Of a stretch of 64,000 nucleotides of DNA, positions 34,126-42,424 are shown one piece after another. The position numbers were made by a program, and so were the translations under genes. Under the pieces are notes generated by a model. It had not been told where the DNA came from. It worked only from the letters and a program-made list of their open reading frames with translations, and did not search any database. Source of the stretch: Lentzea nigeriaca (GTDB lineage Bacteria; Actinomycetota; Actinomycetes; Mycobacteriales; Pseudonocardiaceae); assembly GCF_016907955.1 (NCBI RefSeq), contig NZ_JAFBCX010000002.1, forward strand, positions 310,001-374,000, given 5' to 3'. Numbering within the stretch: the first letter of the stretch is position 1; each line of letters starts with the position of its first letter.

Positions 34126-34896
34126 CTAGAACCTCGCGCGGGCCAGGAACTCCTTCAGCAACGTCGCATCGCCGGACACGTCCAGCCCGTCCGCACTCCG
34201 GCGCCGGTAGAGCGCCAGCACCAGCTCCGCGGCCGGTCCCCGCACGGTCACCGCGGCCGCGCCCTTGTTTTGACGGGCGACCGGTGCGGTCCCGGTCAGA
34301 TCAACCAGCCACCTCACGTCGACGTCGGTCGCCTCGAACGCCAGCGTGCCCGCCCCGAGCAGTTCAGCGAACTCCGGCCGGCGCAGGTGCACGATCCGCA
34401 GCCCCACGGTCATCCACTCGTACAACCCGTCCGCGGCCACCACCGGATCGACCTCGAACGGCAGCCCCAGCGCCTCGAACGCGTCGTGGCGGTGCACCCA
34501 CGTCTCGTGCGCCATCCGCCGCGCCCAGAACCGTGGCCCCGGCTCGTCGGGGAACAGCACGGCGATCGGGTCGTCCGGCGACACCTCGCGCATCGCCGCC
34601 GCCAGCAGTTCCGCGCCCTCGGTCAGCCAGGGGCCCAGCTCTGCGGCCGTTTCGCCGGCGTACCCCTCGACGGAGTGCGCCTTGCTGAGCGATCGGTCGG
34701 CGTTCGGAATCCGCTCCCGGACCAGTTGTTCGATCCACCGGTGCGCGTACCCGAGGTGGCGCAGCAGCTGGTTCAACGTCCAGTCCGGCGTGGCGGGCAC
34801 CCGAACCGAGAGATCCGCGTCGGCCAAGCCGGAAACCAGCAGCGAGGTCTGCGCAACGCCCGTGTCGAGCCGTTGCGCGTAAGTCAGCATCCCCAT
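34126..34896 (-). CDS. DinB/MDMPI-type maleylpyruvate isomerase family protein (copy 2)
   Basis: A 256-residue protein of the mycothiol-dependent maleylpyruvate isomerase-like family. It has the four-helix DinB-like N-terminal part with PDWTLNQLLRHLGYAHRWIE (metal-ligand His in LLRHLG), WVHRHDAFEALG near residue 130, and a C-terminal SCP2-like domain (AAAVTVRGPAAELVLALYRR). It is a paralogue of the gene just upstream. The two overlap head to tail (TGACCATG), so they are coupled. The substrate is unknown; such proteins often use mycothiol. Confidence 0.8.
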   Translation of the reverse strand: MGMLTYAQRLDTGVAQTSLLVSGLADADLSVRVPATPDWTLNQLLRHLGYAHRWIEQLVRERIPNADRSLSKAHSVEGYAGETAAELGPWLTEGAELLAAAMREVSPDDPIAVLFPDEPGPRFWARRMAHETWVHRHDAFEALGLPFEVDPVVAADGLYEWMTVGLRIVHLRRPEFAELLGAGTLAFEATDVDVRWLVDLTGTAPVARQNKGAAAVTVRGPAAELVLALYRRRSADGLDVSGDATLLKEFLARARF

Positions 34897-34898
34897 GG

Positions 34899-35672
34899 TC
34901 AAAAACGTACGCTCGCGAGAAACCGGTCGAGCAGGTCGCGATCACCGAACACCTCGAGACCCTCCACCGTCCGGCGCCGGTAGACGGCGAGCACCAGTTC
35001 CACCACCGGTCCGCGGACCGCCACCGCCGCCTTCTCGTGCCCCTCCCGGACAGCAGGCATCGGCCCGGTCAGGTCGATCACGAGCTCGCAGTCGAAGTCG
35101 GTCGCGTGCAGGTGGACCGTGTTGCCCGGCCCCACCAGCGCCGCGGTCTCGGCCGGCCGGCGCAGGAACGCGAACGGCAGCGCGAAGCGGGTCCACTCCG
35201 CGAGGTTGTCGGCGGCGACGGCGGGGTCGAGCTCGAACGGCACACCCAGCGCGTTGACGGCGTCCCAGCGGTGGACGACGGTCTCCTGCATCATCCGGCG
35301 TGACCACAGGCGCGGGCCGGGGTGGCCGCCGAGCGTGGCGATCATCTCGTCCGGTTCGACGGCCTGGAGCGCGGACGCGAGCGACGCCGCGCTGTCAGCG
35401 AGCCAAGGACCGAGCTCGGCGGCCGTCTCGCCCGCGTAGGCCGACACGTCGAGCGACATGCCTCGGGCGGGGTCGGCCTCCGGCCACCTCTCGCGGATCA
35501 TCTCGTCGGTCCAGCGGAACGCGTTGCCGACGTGGCGCAGCAGCTGGTTCACGGTCCAGTCCGGACAGGAAGGCACCTGAATGCCCAGGTCAGCGCCGTT
35601 CAGCGCGGAAACCAGCAGGTCGGTCTGGTTGACGATCTCGGCGCAGTGGCGCTCGTAGGTCAGCATCCCCAT
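34899..35672 (-). CDS. DinB/MDMPI-type maleylpyruvate isomerase family protein (copy 1)
   Basis: A 257-residue paralogue of the following gene with the same layout: PDWTVNQLLRHVGNAFRWTDE in the DinB-like bundle, ETVVHRWDAVNALG, then a C-terminal domain ending VELVLAVYRRRTVEGLEVFG. ATG 35672 is the MGMLTYE start shared with copy 2. A canonical SOS box lies 79 nt upstream in the gap shared with the nuclease gene, so DNA-damage control is possible. Exact reaction unknown. Confidence 0.8.
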   Translation of the reverse strand: MGMLTYERHCAEIVNQTDLLVSALNGADLGIQVPSCPDWTVNQLLRHVGNAFRWTDEMIRERWPEADPARGMSLDVSAYAGETAAELGPWLADSAASLASALQAVEPDEMIATLGGHPGPRLWSRRMMQETVVHRWDAVNALGVPFELDPAVAADNLAEWTRFALPFAFLRRPAETAALVGPGNTVHLHATDFDCELVIDLTGPMPAVREGHEKAAVAVRGPVVELVLAVYRRRTVEGLEVFGDRDLLDRFLASVRF

Positions 35673-35750
35673 GCCCCCAAAGTAGGGACGCTGACCGGCG
35701 CCTGGGAGGGGCCCACCGGTCAGCGTTCCGATTTGGAGCATACACCATGA

Positions 35751-35766
35751 TCGAACACTTGTTCGA
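35751..35766. promoter_or_regulatory. SOS box (LexA operator) TCGAACACTTGTTCGA
   Basis: A perfect match to the actinobacterial LexA consensus TCGAAC-N4-GTTCGA. The palindrome covers all 12 conserved positions. It lies between divergent genes, 79 nt from the DinB-like start and 105 nt before the nuclease start, at promoter distance for both. Confidence 0.8.
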
Positions 35767-35871
35767 GTGATCATTGATGGGCCAACCGGTTAACCGTTAG
35801 TAACAACTGCTTCCAAACGTCACTCGATCGAGGAAAGATGCGGCGGTCCGCCGCATCCCCTGGAGGAAGTT

Positions 35872-38295
35872 TTGAGAGCCACCCTGCCCGGCGTCGGGAC
35901 AGCGGTGGCGGCGCTCGTGTTCGCCGCCATACCCGCCGTTGCCGCACCCAGCACCGATGCCCTGATCTCCGAGGTCTACGGAGGCGGCGGCAACTCCGGC
36001 GCCACGCTCAAGCAGGACTTCGTCGAGCTGGCCAACAAGGGCACCAGCGCGATCAGCCTGGACGGCTACAGCGTCCAGTACATCTCGGCCACCCCCGGCG
36101 CGAGCACGCAGTGGGGCGTGACCCCACTGTCCGGTTCGATCGCGCCCGGCAAGACGTTCCTCGTCGCCGAGGCCAAGGGCACCGGCGGCACCGTCGACCT
36201 GCCGACCCCCGACACCACCGGTTCGCTCAACATGAGCGCCACCGGTGGCACGATCGCGCTGGTCAACGGCACTGCGGCCCTCACCTGCAAGACGGCTGCC
36301 GACTGCGCCGCGGACTCGCGCATCAAGGATCTCGTCGGCTACGGCACCGCGGTCGTCCGTGAGGGCACGGCGACGGCCGCCCTGAGCAACACCACCTCGG
36401 CGTCCCGCGGCGCCGACCTCGGCGACACCGACGACAACTCCGCCGACTTCAAGGTCGGCGATCCGAGCCCGACGAACTCGAAGGGGGAGACGCCCGGCGG
36501 CGGCACTCCTCCCAACCCGGACCCCGTGCCCGGCGACAAGCGCATCCACGACATCCAGGGCGTCACGCGCTTCTCGCCGTTGTTCGGCCAGAAGGTCAGC
36601 AACGTCCCCGGCGTCGTCACCGGCACGCGCGCCACGGGTGACCGCGGCTTCTGGATCCAGGACACGGTCAGCCCGGACAGCGACCCGCGCACCAGCGAGG
36701 GCATCTTCGTCTACACGGCCGGCACCGTGCCGACCGTCGCTGTCGGTGACAACGTGCTGGTCAGCGGCACCGTCGCCGAGTACAGGCCGGGCGGCGGCTC
36801 GAAGCAGACCCTCACCGAGATCGCCCAGGCCACCACGATCACGTTGTCCAAGGGCAACCCTGTCCCGGCACCGGTGATCATCAAGAACCTGCCGAAGGGC
36901 TACCTGCCCGCACCGGGCGGCGACATCGAGCAGCTGCCGCTGGAGCCGCAGACCTACGCCCTCGACCTGTTCGAGTCGCTCGAAGGCACGCTCGTCCAGG
37001 TCGACGACGTTCGCGTGGTCGGCCCGAGCAACGACCACGGCGAGGTCTGGGTCACGGTCGAGCCGAACCAGAACCCCACCAGCCGCGGCGGCAGCATCTA
37101 CACCGGCTACGACCAGCCGAACAACGGCCGGCTGAAGATCAGGGCCACGCCGCTGCCGGCGGCGAACGTCGGCGACGTCTTCGCGGGCGCGACCGTCGGT
37201 GCCATCGAGTACACGGACTTCGGCGGGTACACCCTGGCCGCGCTGAAGCTCGGCCAGCACGTCTCCTCGAACCTGCAGCGCGAGATCACCGCCCAGCAGA
37301 AGAACAGCGAGCTCTCGGTCGCGACCTACAACGTCGAGAACCTCGACCCGTCCGACCCGCAGGAGAAGTTCGACCGGCTCGCCGACGGCGTGACGACCAA
37401 CCTGCGCAGCCCTGATGTCGTTGTGCTGGAAGAGATCCAGGACAACAACGGCACGATCAACGACGGCACGGTGGCCGCGGACCAGACGTTGCGGAAGTTC
37501 GCCGACGCGATCGTCGCCAAGGGCGGCCCGCGCTACGAGTGGCGGCAGATCGACCCGGAGAACGGCAAGGACGGTGGTCAGCCCGGCGGCAACATCCGTG
37601 TCGGCTTCTTCTTCAACCCGCAGCGCGTGTCCTTCGTGGACCGTCCTGGCGGCGACTTCAAGACCCCGGTCGAGGTCGTGAAGAAGAACGGCCGCGCCGC
37701 GCTTTCCGTGTCACCGGGCCGGATCGACCCGCTGAACGACGCGTGGACGGACAGCCGCAAGCCGCTCGCCGGCGAGTTCAAGTTCCGCGGCCGCACGGTC
37801 TTCGTGGTCGCGAACCACTTCAACTCCAAGGGCGGCGACGACGCCATCCACGGTCGCACCCAGCCGCCGAACCGCTCCTCCGAGGTGCAGCGCGCCAAGC
37901 AGGCCGCGGCGCTGAAGGCGTTCACCGAGCAGCTCCGCGCGATCGACAAGGGCGCCAACGTGATCCTCGCGGGTGACCTGAACGACTACCAGTTCTCGCC
38001 CGCGCTGAAGACGCTGACCGGCGACGGCAACCTCAAGGCGCTCATCGAGACGCTGCCGGTGAACGAGCGGTACAGCTACGTCTTCGAGGGCAACTCGCAG
38101 ACGCTCGACCACCTCGTGATGAGCAAGAACATCACCCGCTTCGGCTACGACGTGGTCCACATCAACGCCGAGTTCGCCGACCAGGCGAGCGACCACGACC
38201 CGCAGATCGTCCGCGCCCGCCCGTCCTCGGGGGACGCGAACGTCGACAAGATCGTGTTCGCTCTCGAGGACATCCTCGACTGCCTGAACAAGTAA
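35872..38295 (+). CDS. Secreted ExeM/NucH-type endonuclease
   Basis: An 807-residue exported nuclease. It starts at TTG behind GGAGGAAG with a signal peptide ending AVAAP. A lamin-tail domain covers about 28-165 (ISEVYGGGGNSGATLKQDFVEL), then an OB-like region from about 225 (IHDIQGVTRFSPLFGQ). From 475 an endonuclease/exonuclease/phosphatase domain follows, with NVENLDP, VVLEEIQDNNG, VVANHFNSKGGD, GDLNDYQFS and the final SDHDP. These hold the acidic and His residues of the DNase I fold. It degrades extracellular DNA or recycles nucleic acid. An SOS box lies upstream. Confidence 0.92.
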   Translation: MRATLPGVGTAVAALVFAAIPAVAAPSTDALISEVYGGGGNSGATLKQDFVELANKGTSAISLDGYSVQYISATPGASTQWGVTPLSGSIAPGKTFLVAEAKGTGGTVDLPTPDTTGSLNMSATGGTIALVNGTAALTCKTAADCAADSRIKDLVGYGTAVVREGTATAALSNTTSASRGADLGDTDDNSADFKVGDPSPTNSKGETPGGGTPPNPDPVPGDKRIHDIQGVTRFSPLFGQKVSNVPGVVTGTRATGDRGFWIQDTVSPDSDPRTSEGIFVYTAGTVPTVAVGDNVLVSGTVAEYRPGGGSKQTLTEIAQATTITLSKGNPVPAPVIIKNLPKGYLPAPGGDIEQLPLEPQTYALDLFESLEGTLVQVDDVRVVGPSNDHGEVWVTVEPNQNPTSRGGSIYTGYDQPNNGRLKIRATPLPAANVGDVFAGATVGAIEYTDFGGYTLAALKLGQHVSSNLQREITAQQKNSELSVATYNVENLDPSDPQEKFDRLADGVTTNLRSPDVVVLEEIQDNNGTINDGTVAADQTLRKFADAIVAKGGPRYEWRQIDPENGKDGGQPGGNIRVGFFFNPQRVSFVDRPGGDFKTPVEVVKKNGRAALSVSPGRIDPLNDAWTDSRKPLAGEFKFRGRTVFVVANHFNSKGGDDAIHGRTQPPNRSSEVQRAKQAAALKAFTEQLRAIDKGANVILAGDLNDYQFSPALKTLTGDGNLKALIETLPVNERYSYVFEGNSQTLDHLVMSKNITRFGYDVVHINAEFADQASDHDPQIVRARPSSGDANVDKIVFALEDILDCLNK

Positions 38296-38303
38296 CGCGA
38301 TCC

Positions 38304-38337
38304 CTGCCGCCGCGTCATTTCGGTGACGCGGCGGCAG
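38304..38337. terminator. Bidirectional hairpin between convergent genes
   Basis: A perfect 14-bp stem CTGCCGCCGCGTCA / TGACGCGGCGGCAG with loop TTTCGG. It lies in the 49-nt gap between the nuclease and GPP34 genes and can end transcripts from both sides. Confidence 0.8.
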
Positions 38338-38344
38338 CGTCGCA

Positions 38345-39004
38345 TCAGCCCGAACCCCCACCCGTTGACGTCGCGGCCACCGTCGACGCCACCACCGCCG
38401 CCATGACGGCGGTCTGCACCGCCTCCATCGCCTTCTTCACGGCGACGCCGGCCCAGTTCCCGGCCGAGATCTCCTTCGCCCGCGCGTTCATCTCCCGCTT
38501 GTCGCCGTCGAAGACCTTGTGCAACGCCTTCACCGCGTACAGCAGCGAGATCAACGCCCCGGTGCGCTCGTCCGGCGCCCGGTAGCCGAGCGCCACGCCG
38601 CCGACGGCGTCCCGGAGTTCGCTCATCGCCTCGTGATCGCGGATGACGTAGCGCTTCGTGGGGAAGATCCCGAGCATCCTGGTCTTCTGAACCGAGAGCA
38701 CGCCACGGCTTTCGAGCTGCGCCATCACGTTGTCCCGCACGTGGGTCCGCAGCCTCTCCACGGCTCGCTGCGGCCTCATGGGCTTGGTGAGCCTGCTGAG
38801 CGACTCCTGCAGGAACTCGTTGCCCAGCGGAGTCGGATCCACGACCGTGAGCTTCTTGCCGTCCGGCTCGAACGCCACCCGTCCGGCGTTGACGAGCTCC
38901 AGCAGGACGGCGCCGGCCAGCGCGTTGTGGATCGAGGTCGTGTCCATCAGCACGCGGCCGTCTTCTTCGTCGATGAAGAGCAGCATCAGATCTTCGGGCA
39001 GCAT
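38345..39004 (-). CDS. GPP34 (Golgi phosphoprotein 3-like) family protein
   Basis: A 219-residue protein starting MLPEDLMLLFIDEEDGRVLM, with ALAGAVLLELVNAGRV and a late GALISLLYAVKAL helix, as in the GPP34/GOLPH3-like family abundant in actinobacteria. The eukaryotic members bind phosphatidylinositol phosphate; bacterial roles are mostly unknown, with links to membrane traffic-like development loci. It ends in a small-residue-rich tail (AAVVASTVAATSTGGGSG). ATG 39004 follows GAGGTC. Confidence 0.85.
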   Translation of the reverse strand: MLPEDLMLLFIDEEDGRVLMDTTSIHNALAGAVLLELVNAGRVAFEPDGKKLTVVDPTPLGNEFLQESLSRLTKPMRPQRAVERLRTHVRDNVMAQLESRGVLSVQKTRMLGIFPTKRYVIRDHEAMSELRDAVGGVALGYRAPDERTGALISLLYAVKALHKVFDGDKREMNARAKEISAGNWAGVAVKKAMEAVQTAVMAAVVASTVAATSTGGGSG

Positions 39005-39020
39005 GACCTCATAACGCCAG

Positions 39021-39052
39021 AAGGGCGCCGACCGTTGCAAGTCGGCGCCCTT
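39021..39052 (-). terminator. Terminator after tRNA-Ser(GGA)
   Basis: AAGGGCGCCGAC (39021-39032) pairs perfectly with GTCGGCGCCCTT (39041-39052), an 8-nt loop between. It lies just beyond the tRNA 3' end on the minus strand and before the GPP34 start. It may also let some readthrough reach GPP34. Confidence 0.75.
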
Positions 39053-39057
39053 CGTGG

Positions 39058-39145
39058 TGGCGGAGGATACGGGATTTGAACCCGTGAGGGTGTTAACCCA
39101 ACACGATTTCCAATCGTGCGCCCTAGGCCACTAGGCGAATCCTCC
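39058..39145 (-). tRNA. tRNA-Ser (GGA)
   Basis: 88 nt on the minus strand with encoded CCA. The acceptor is GGAGGAT / ATCCTCC, the anticodon arm ACGAT-TGGAAA-TCGT with anticodon GGA, a long variable arm, and T arm ACGGGTTCAAATCCCGT. It is the second serine tRNA within about 5 kb. Confidence 0.97.
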
Positions 39146-39284
39146 GTGGGGGAGCTTACCGGACGGGTGTTCCGCGACCCAAAACGGGGGTCGGGGCTGT
39201 TGTGGTCGTGACGTGCGTCACCCGGCCGGGGGTCCGTTCGCCGAAGCATCCGGGAGTGATGATCCACATCCTTAGAATGCGCGA

Positions 39285-39833
39285 ATGTCCGAAGGGAATC
39301 CGCGCACGTACTGGAAGACCGCGGGCGCGCTGGGGATCGTGACGGCGGTGATCGCCCTGACCGGCACCATCGTCGCGGCAGTGATCAACAAGGCGGGCAC
39401 TCCGTCCTCCGCGCCGACCACGTCCGCCACCGCGCCTCCCGCGTCCGGCACGTCCGGACCGGCCGCTCCGCCGTCCTCCTCGCCGGCCGCGCCGTTGTGG
39501 TCCGGCCATCTGAACCTCGAGAGCTACGTCGATTTCGACGTGCTGCCCCCGAAGAACGGGGGAGGCCAGCTCAGTCAGGCCACTGACGGCAGCTTCAGCG
39601 TCAACGGGAAGGGCGCGGTCTGGGAGTCGCCCACCCCGCCCACGAAGCAGGACTGCATCGACCGGATCGCGGGTTACGGGGTGAACAGGTTCCAGGCCGA
39701 TATCGGCAAGCAGCTCTGCTACCAGGCGCGTTCCGGACGGATCGTCTACATCAAGTTCACCGAACTGGTCCAGCCGGGGAATGTGCTCGACACGCCGTTG
39801 TGGGGCACTGAGATCACCGTCTGGTCGAGCTGA
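39285..39833 (+). CDS. Membrane-anchored hypothetical protein
   Basis: A 182-residue protein. A single N-terminal membrane segment (GALGIVTAVIALTGTIVAAVI, residues 14-34) is followed by a Ser/Pro/Thr/Ala spacer and an exported domain of about 110 residues (WSGHLNLESYVDFDVLPPKNGG) with Cys in KQDCIDR and KQLCYQ, probably a disulfide. RBS candidates are weak. The exported part resembles small actinobacterial extracellular domains of unknown role. No operon partner. Confidence 0.65.
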   Translation: MSEGNPRTYWKTAGALGIVTAVIALTGTIVAAVINKAGTPSSAPTTSATAPPASGTSGPAAPPSSSPAAPLWSGHLNLESYVDFDVLPPKNGGGQLSQATDGSFSVNGKGAVWESPTPPTKQDCIDRIAGYGVNRFQADIGKQLCYQARSGRIVYIKFTELVQPGNVLDTPLWGTEITVWSS

Positions 39834-39851
39834 CGTCCGGCGGGGAAAACC

Positions 39852-40110
39852 TTGAAGGCCACTGTCGAGGCCATCGCACTCGCGGGCACCGAATCCGAAC
39901 AGAACTTCCTGCGCCGCAGGCTCACCGCCATCGAGGGGACCCCTGGGCCCGCTTCACCCGATGGGAGCCGATCGCGCAGATCCGCGAGACGCCGATCAAA
40001 CCCGCCCGCGCCGTCCTCGACCACCATGTGATGAAGAGCCCCTTCCACGGCGCTCGCAAGCGTTTTCGCGCCACCGGAATTCGCGATCTTCCGGCCCCTG
40101 ACCTGCTGAC
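39852..40110 (+). pseudogene. Frameshifted coding remnant
   Basis: From TTG 39852 one frame reads MKATVEAIALAGTESEQNFL and RRRLTAIEG. At about 39938 the protein-like sequence moves to the +1 frame as DPWARFTRWEPIAQIRETPI, followed by KPARAVLDHHVM. Together they look like one polypeptide broken by a single-base loss in the GAGGGGACC run. A GGGGAAAA stretch precedes the TTG. No family is recognised. A sequencing error at the G-run cannot be excluded. Confidence 0.35.
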
Positions 40111-40128
40111 GCTGGCGACGGCTCGCGA

Positions 40129-40150
40129 GTTGTCCACAGCTGGGGACAAC
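40129..40150. promoter_or_regulatory. Inverted pair of DnaA boxes
   Basis: TTGTCCACA at 40130-40138 is the exact actinobacterial DnaA-box consensus. The inverted TTGTCCCCA lies at 40141-40149, so the two form a 22-bp near-palindrome. They are about 55-75 nt upstream of the SRP RNA start. Two boxes are too few for an origin and suggest DnaA-dependent regulation. Confidence 0.6.
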
Positions 40151-40162
40151 ACTGTGGGCAAC

Positions 40163-40178
40163 TCGAACACACGTTCGA
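40163..40178. promoter_or_regulatory. SOS box (LexA operator) TCGAACACACGTTCGA
   Basis: All 12 conserved bases of TCGAAC-N4-GTTCGA are present. The box overlaps the expected -35 zone of the SRP RNA promoter, whose -10 is TACACT at 40193-40198. LexA bound there would block RNA polymerase. Confidence 0.7.
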
Positions 40179-40192
40179 TCCAGACCCTTCGC

Positions 40193-40198
40193 TACACT
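40193..40198 (+). promoter_or_regulatory. -10 box TACACT of the SRP RNA promoter
   Basis: TACACT ends 6 nt before the predicted first base of the SRP RNA at 40205, as expected for a primary-sigma promoter. The -35 region is poorly conserved and overlaps the SOS box. Confidence 0.6.
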
Positions 40199-40204
40199 GA
40201 CTGC

Positions 40205-40290
40205 GGACCTCGTGCGGCACACATCTCGCGAACCTCCCCAGGGCCGGAAGGCAGCAAGGATAAGCGGGCTCTGGTGGGTGCACGGGGTCC
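40205..40290 (+). ncRNA. ffs: Signal recognition particle RNA (small bacterial type)
   Basis: The ends GGACCTCGTGC and GCACGGGGTCC pair. The apical domain holds AGGGCCGGAAGGCAGCAAGG with the GGAA tetraloop and the asymmetric loop that binds Ffh. The length (about 86 nt) fits the short 4.5S-like RNA. A T-run (CCTTTTGTCC) follows at once. Position directly before dnaX is conserved in actinobacteria. Confidence 0.93.
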
Positions 40291-40417
40291 CCTTTTGTCC
40301 GATGCTCGGCGCTGACGCGCCTTACCGCCGACCCTGATCAACACCGGTCGCGTGCCCATCGGCACCCGTGTGGCGGGACTCGCAGAACTGTCAGGGGTCA
40401 CCGGTACTGTCTCCGGC

Positions 40418-42424
40418 GTGGCGCTCGCTCTGTATCGCAAGTACCGTCCCGCCACGTTCTCCGAGGTCGTGGGCCAGGAGCACGTGACAGAACCCCTGCG
40501 CACCGCGCTGGCGGCGGGCAGGGTGAACCACGCATATCTCTTCAGCGGCCCGCGAGGCTGCGGCAAGACCTCGTCGGCCCGCATCCTGGCCCGTTCGCTC
40601 AACTGCGTGCAGGGCCCGACGCCCGACCCGTGCGGCGAATGCAACTCGTGCATCGGCCTGGCCCCCAACGGCACGGGCAGCGTCGACGTGGTCGAACTCG
40701 ACGCGGCCTCCCACGGCGGTGTGGAAGACGCCCGCGAACTCCGCGACAAGGCCTTCTACGCCCCGGCAGAGGCCCGCTACCGCGTCTTCATCATCGACGA
40801 GGCCCACATGGTCACCACGCAGGGCTTCAACGCCCTGCTCAAGATCGTCGAAGAGCCGCCGGACCACCTGATCTTCATCTTCGCCACGACCGAGCCGGAC
40901 AAGGTCCTCCCGACCATCCGCTCCCGCACGCACCACTACCCGTTCCGCCTGATCCCGCCGGGCGTCATGCGAGGCCTGCTGGAACGCAACTGCGCCGCGG
41001 AAGGCGTGCAGGTAGACCCAGCCGTCTTCCCGCTGGTGATCCGCGCAGGCGGCGGCTCGGCCCGCGACACCCAGTCGGTCATGGACCAGCTCCTCTCCGG
41101 CGCGGGCCCGGACGGCGTCAAGTACGAGCGCGCCATCACCCTCCTCGGCGTCACCGACTCGGCCCTGATCAACGACGTGGTCGACGGCCTGGCCGCAGGC
41201 GACGGCGCCGCGGTCTTCGGCACCATCGACCGCCTCGTCGAAGCGGGCCACGACCCCCGCCGCTTCGCCTCCGACCTCCTGGACCGCCTCCGCGACCTGG
41301 TCCTGCTCTGCGCAGTCCCGGACGCCGCCGACCGCAACCTGGTCAGCGCCCCGGAAGACGAGCTGGCCACCATGTCGGCCCAGGCAGAACGCATCGGCCC
41401 GGCAACCCTGACCCGCTACGCCGAAATCGTGCACACGGGCCTGGTCGAGATGCGCGGCGCCACGGCCCCGCGCCTCCTGCTGGAACTCCTCGTCTCGCGC
41501 ATGCTGCTCCCCTCGGTGAGCCAGTCGGAAGCAGCCCTGCTCCAACGCCTGGAACAACTGGAACGCCGCCCCCCGGCCGCCATCGCGGCCCCCGGCGAGG
41601 CCCCAGCCGCCGCTCCCGCGGGCGCCCCGGTCTTCACCCGCAAGTCCCAGCAACCCCAAGCCGCCGAACAGCCGGACCCGCCACGCCAGGCACCAGCTCC
41701 ACAACCGGAACCGCCGCGCCTGGCACCCGCACCGGCTCGCCCGGCAGCCGCGCCCGTCGCGCAGCCACCCGCACCCGTGGCCGCACCGCAACCGGTACCG
41801 CAACCCGCGGCCGAACCGGAGCCCGCCGACACCCCGGCCGCCTCAGGCGGGCTGGACGCGGCGGCAGTCCGCCGAATCTGGTCCGAGCTGCTGGCCGCGG
41901 TCCGCTCGTCGAGCCGCAGCACCGAGGCGATGCTGACCAACGCCATGGTCAGCGAGGTGGACGGCAACGTGGTCACCATCGCCCACACCTCGGCACCCCT
42001 CGCCCGCCGTCTGGCAGAGCCCCGCAACACCGAAGCCATCGCCAACGCCCTGTCGTCAGTCCTGGGCGGCACCTGGCAGGTCCGCTGCGTACACGGCACC
42101 CCCAGCGCCACCCCACAAGCAGCCCAACCGGCAAAGGCCGCCCGTCCGGCCCCAACCCGCCCGAGCCAGGCCACCCAACCCACCCGCCAGTCAGAGCCCC
42201 AACGCCAGGCCCCGCGCCCACCAGCCGACGACGTCCCCCCACCCCCGGAACCCCCGGAGCCAGACGAACCCCTCCCGCCGGAACCGGACGACGAAGAGGC
42301 CATGCTGGCCGAAGCGGCCCGCCCGGTGGACCCGGACTCGGTGAGCAAGGAACAGGACCCGGAAGCCGTGATGCTCAAACTCCTGGCTGACGAGCTGGGC
42401 GCCCGCCCCCTGAAAAAGGCCTGA
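40418..42424 (+). CDS. dnaX: DNA polymerase III subunits gamma/tau
   Basis: A 668-residue clamp-loader ATPase. Walker A GPRGCGKT is at 44-51, the zinc module has Cys 63, 72, 75 and 78, and Walker B IIDEAH at 125-130. The sensor region ATTEPDKV and the AAA+ lid and collar follow to about 370. Then comes a very Pro/Ala-rich linker and the tau-type C-terminal part (RIWSELLAAVRSSSRSTEAM). It loads the beta clamp at the replication fork. GTG 40418 starts the family N-terminus; TACTGT lies 7 nt upstream, so the message may be leaderless. No obvious slippage site for gamma was seen. Confidence 0.95.
   Translation: MALALYRKYRPATFSEVVGQEHVTEPLRTALAAGRVNHAYLFSGPRGCGKTSSARILARSLNCVQGPTPDPCGECNSCIGLAPNGTGSVDVVELDAASHGGVEDARELRDKAFYAPAEARYRVFIIDEAHMVTTQGFNALLKIVEEPPDHLIFIFATTEPDKVLPTIRSRTHHYPFRLIPPGVMRGLLERNCAAEGVQVDPAVFPLVIRAGGGSARDTQSVMDQLLSGAGPDGVKYERAITLLGVTDSALINDVVDGLAAGDGAAVFGTIDRLVEAGHDPRRFASDLLDRLRDLVLLCAVPDAADRNLVSAPEDELATMSAQAERIGPATLTRYAEIVHTGLVEMRGATAPRLLLELLVSRMLLPSVSQSEAALLQRLEQLERRPPAAIAAPGEAPAAAPAGAPVFTRKSQQPQAAEQPDPPRQAPAPQPEPPRLAPAPARPAAAPVAQPPAPVAAPQPVPQPAAEPEPADTPAASGGLDAAAVRRIWSELLAAVRSSSRSTEAMLTNAMVSEVDGNVVTIAHTSAPLARRLAEPRNTEAIANALSSVLGGTWQVRCVHGTPSATPQAAQPAKAARPAPTRPSQATQPTRQSEPQRQAPRPPADDVPPPPEPPEPDEPLPPEPDDEEAMLAEAARPVDPDSVSKEQDPEAVMLKLLADELGARPLKKA

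Noticed and set aside
40129..40150. Origin of replication because of DnaA boxes
   Set aside because: Only two boxes are present, there is no AT-rich unwinding region and no dnaA gene nearby.
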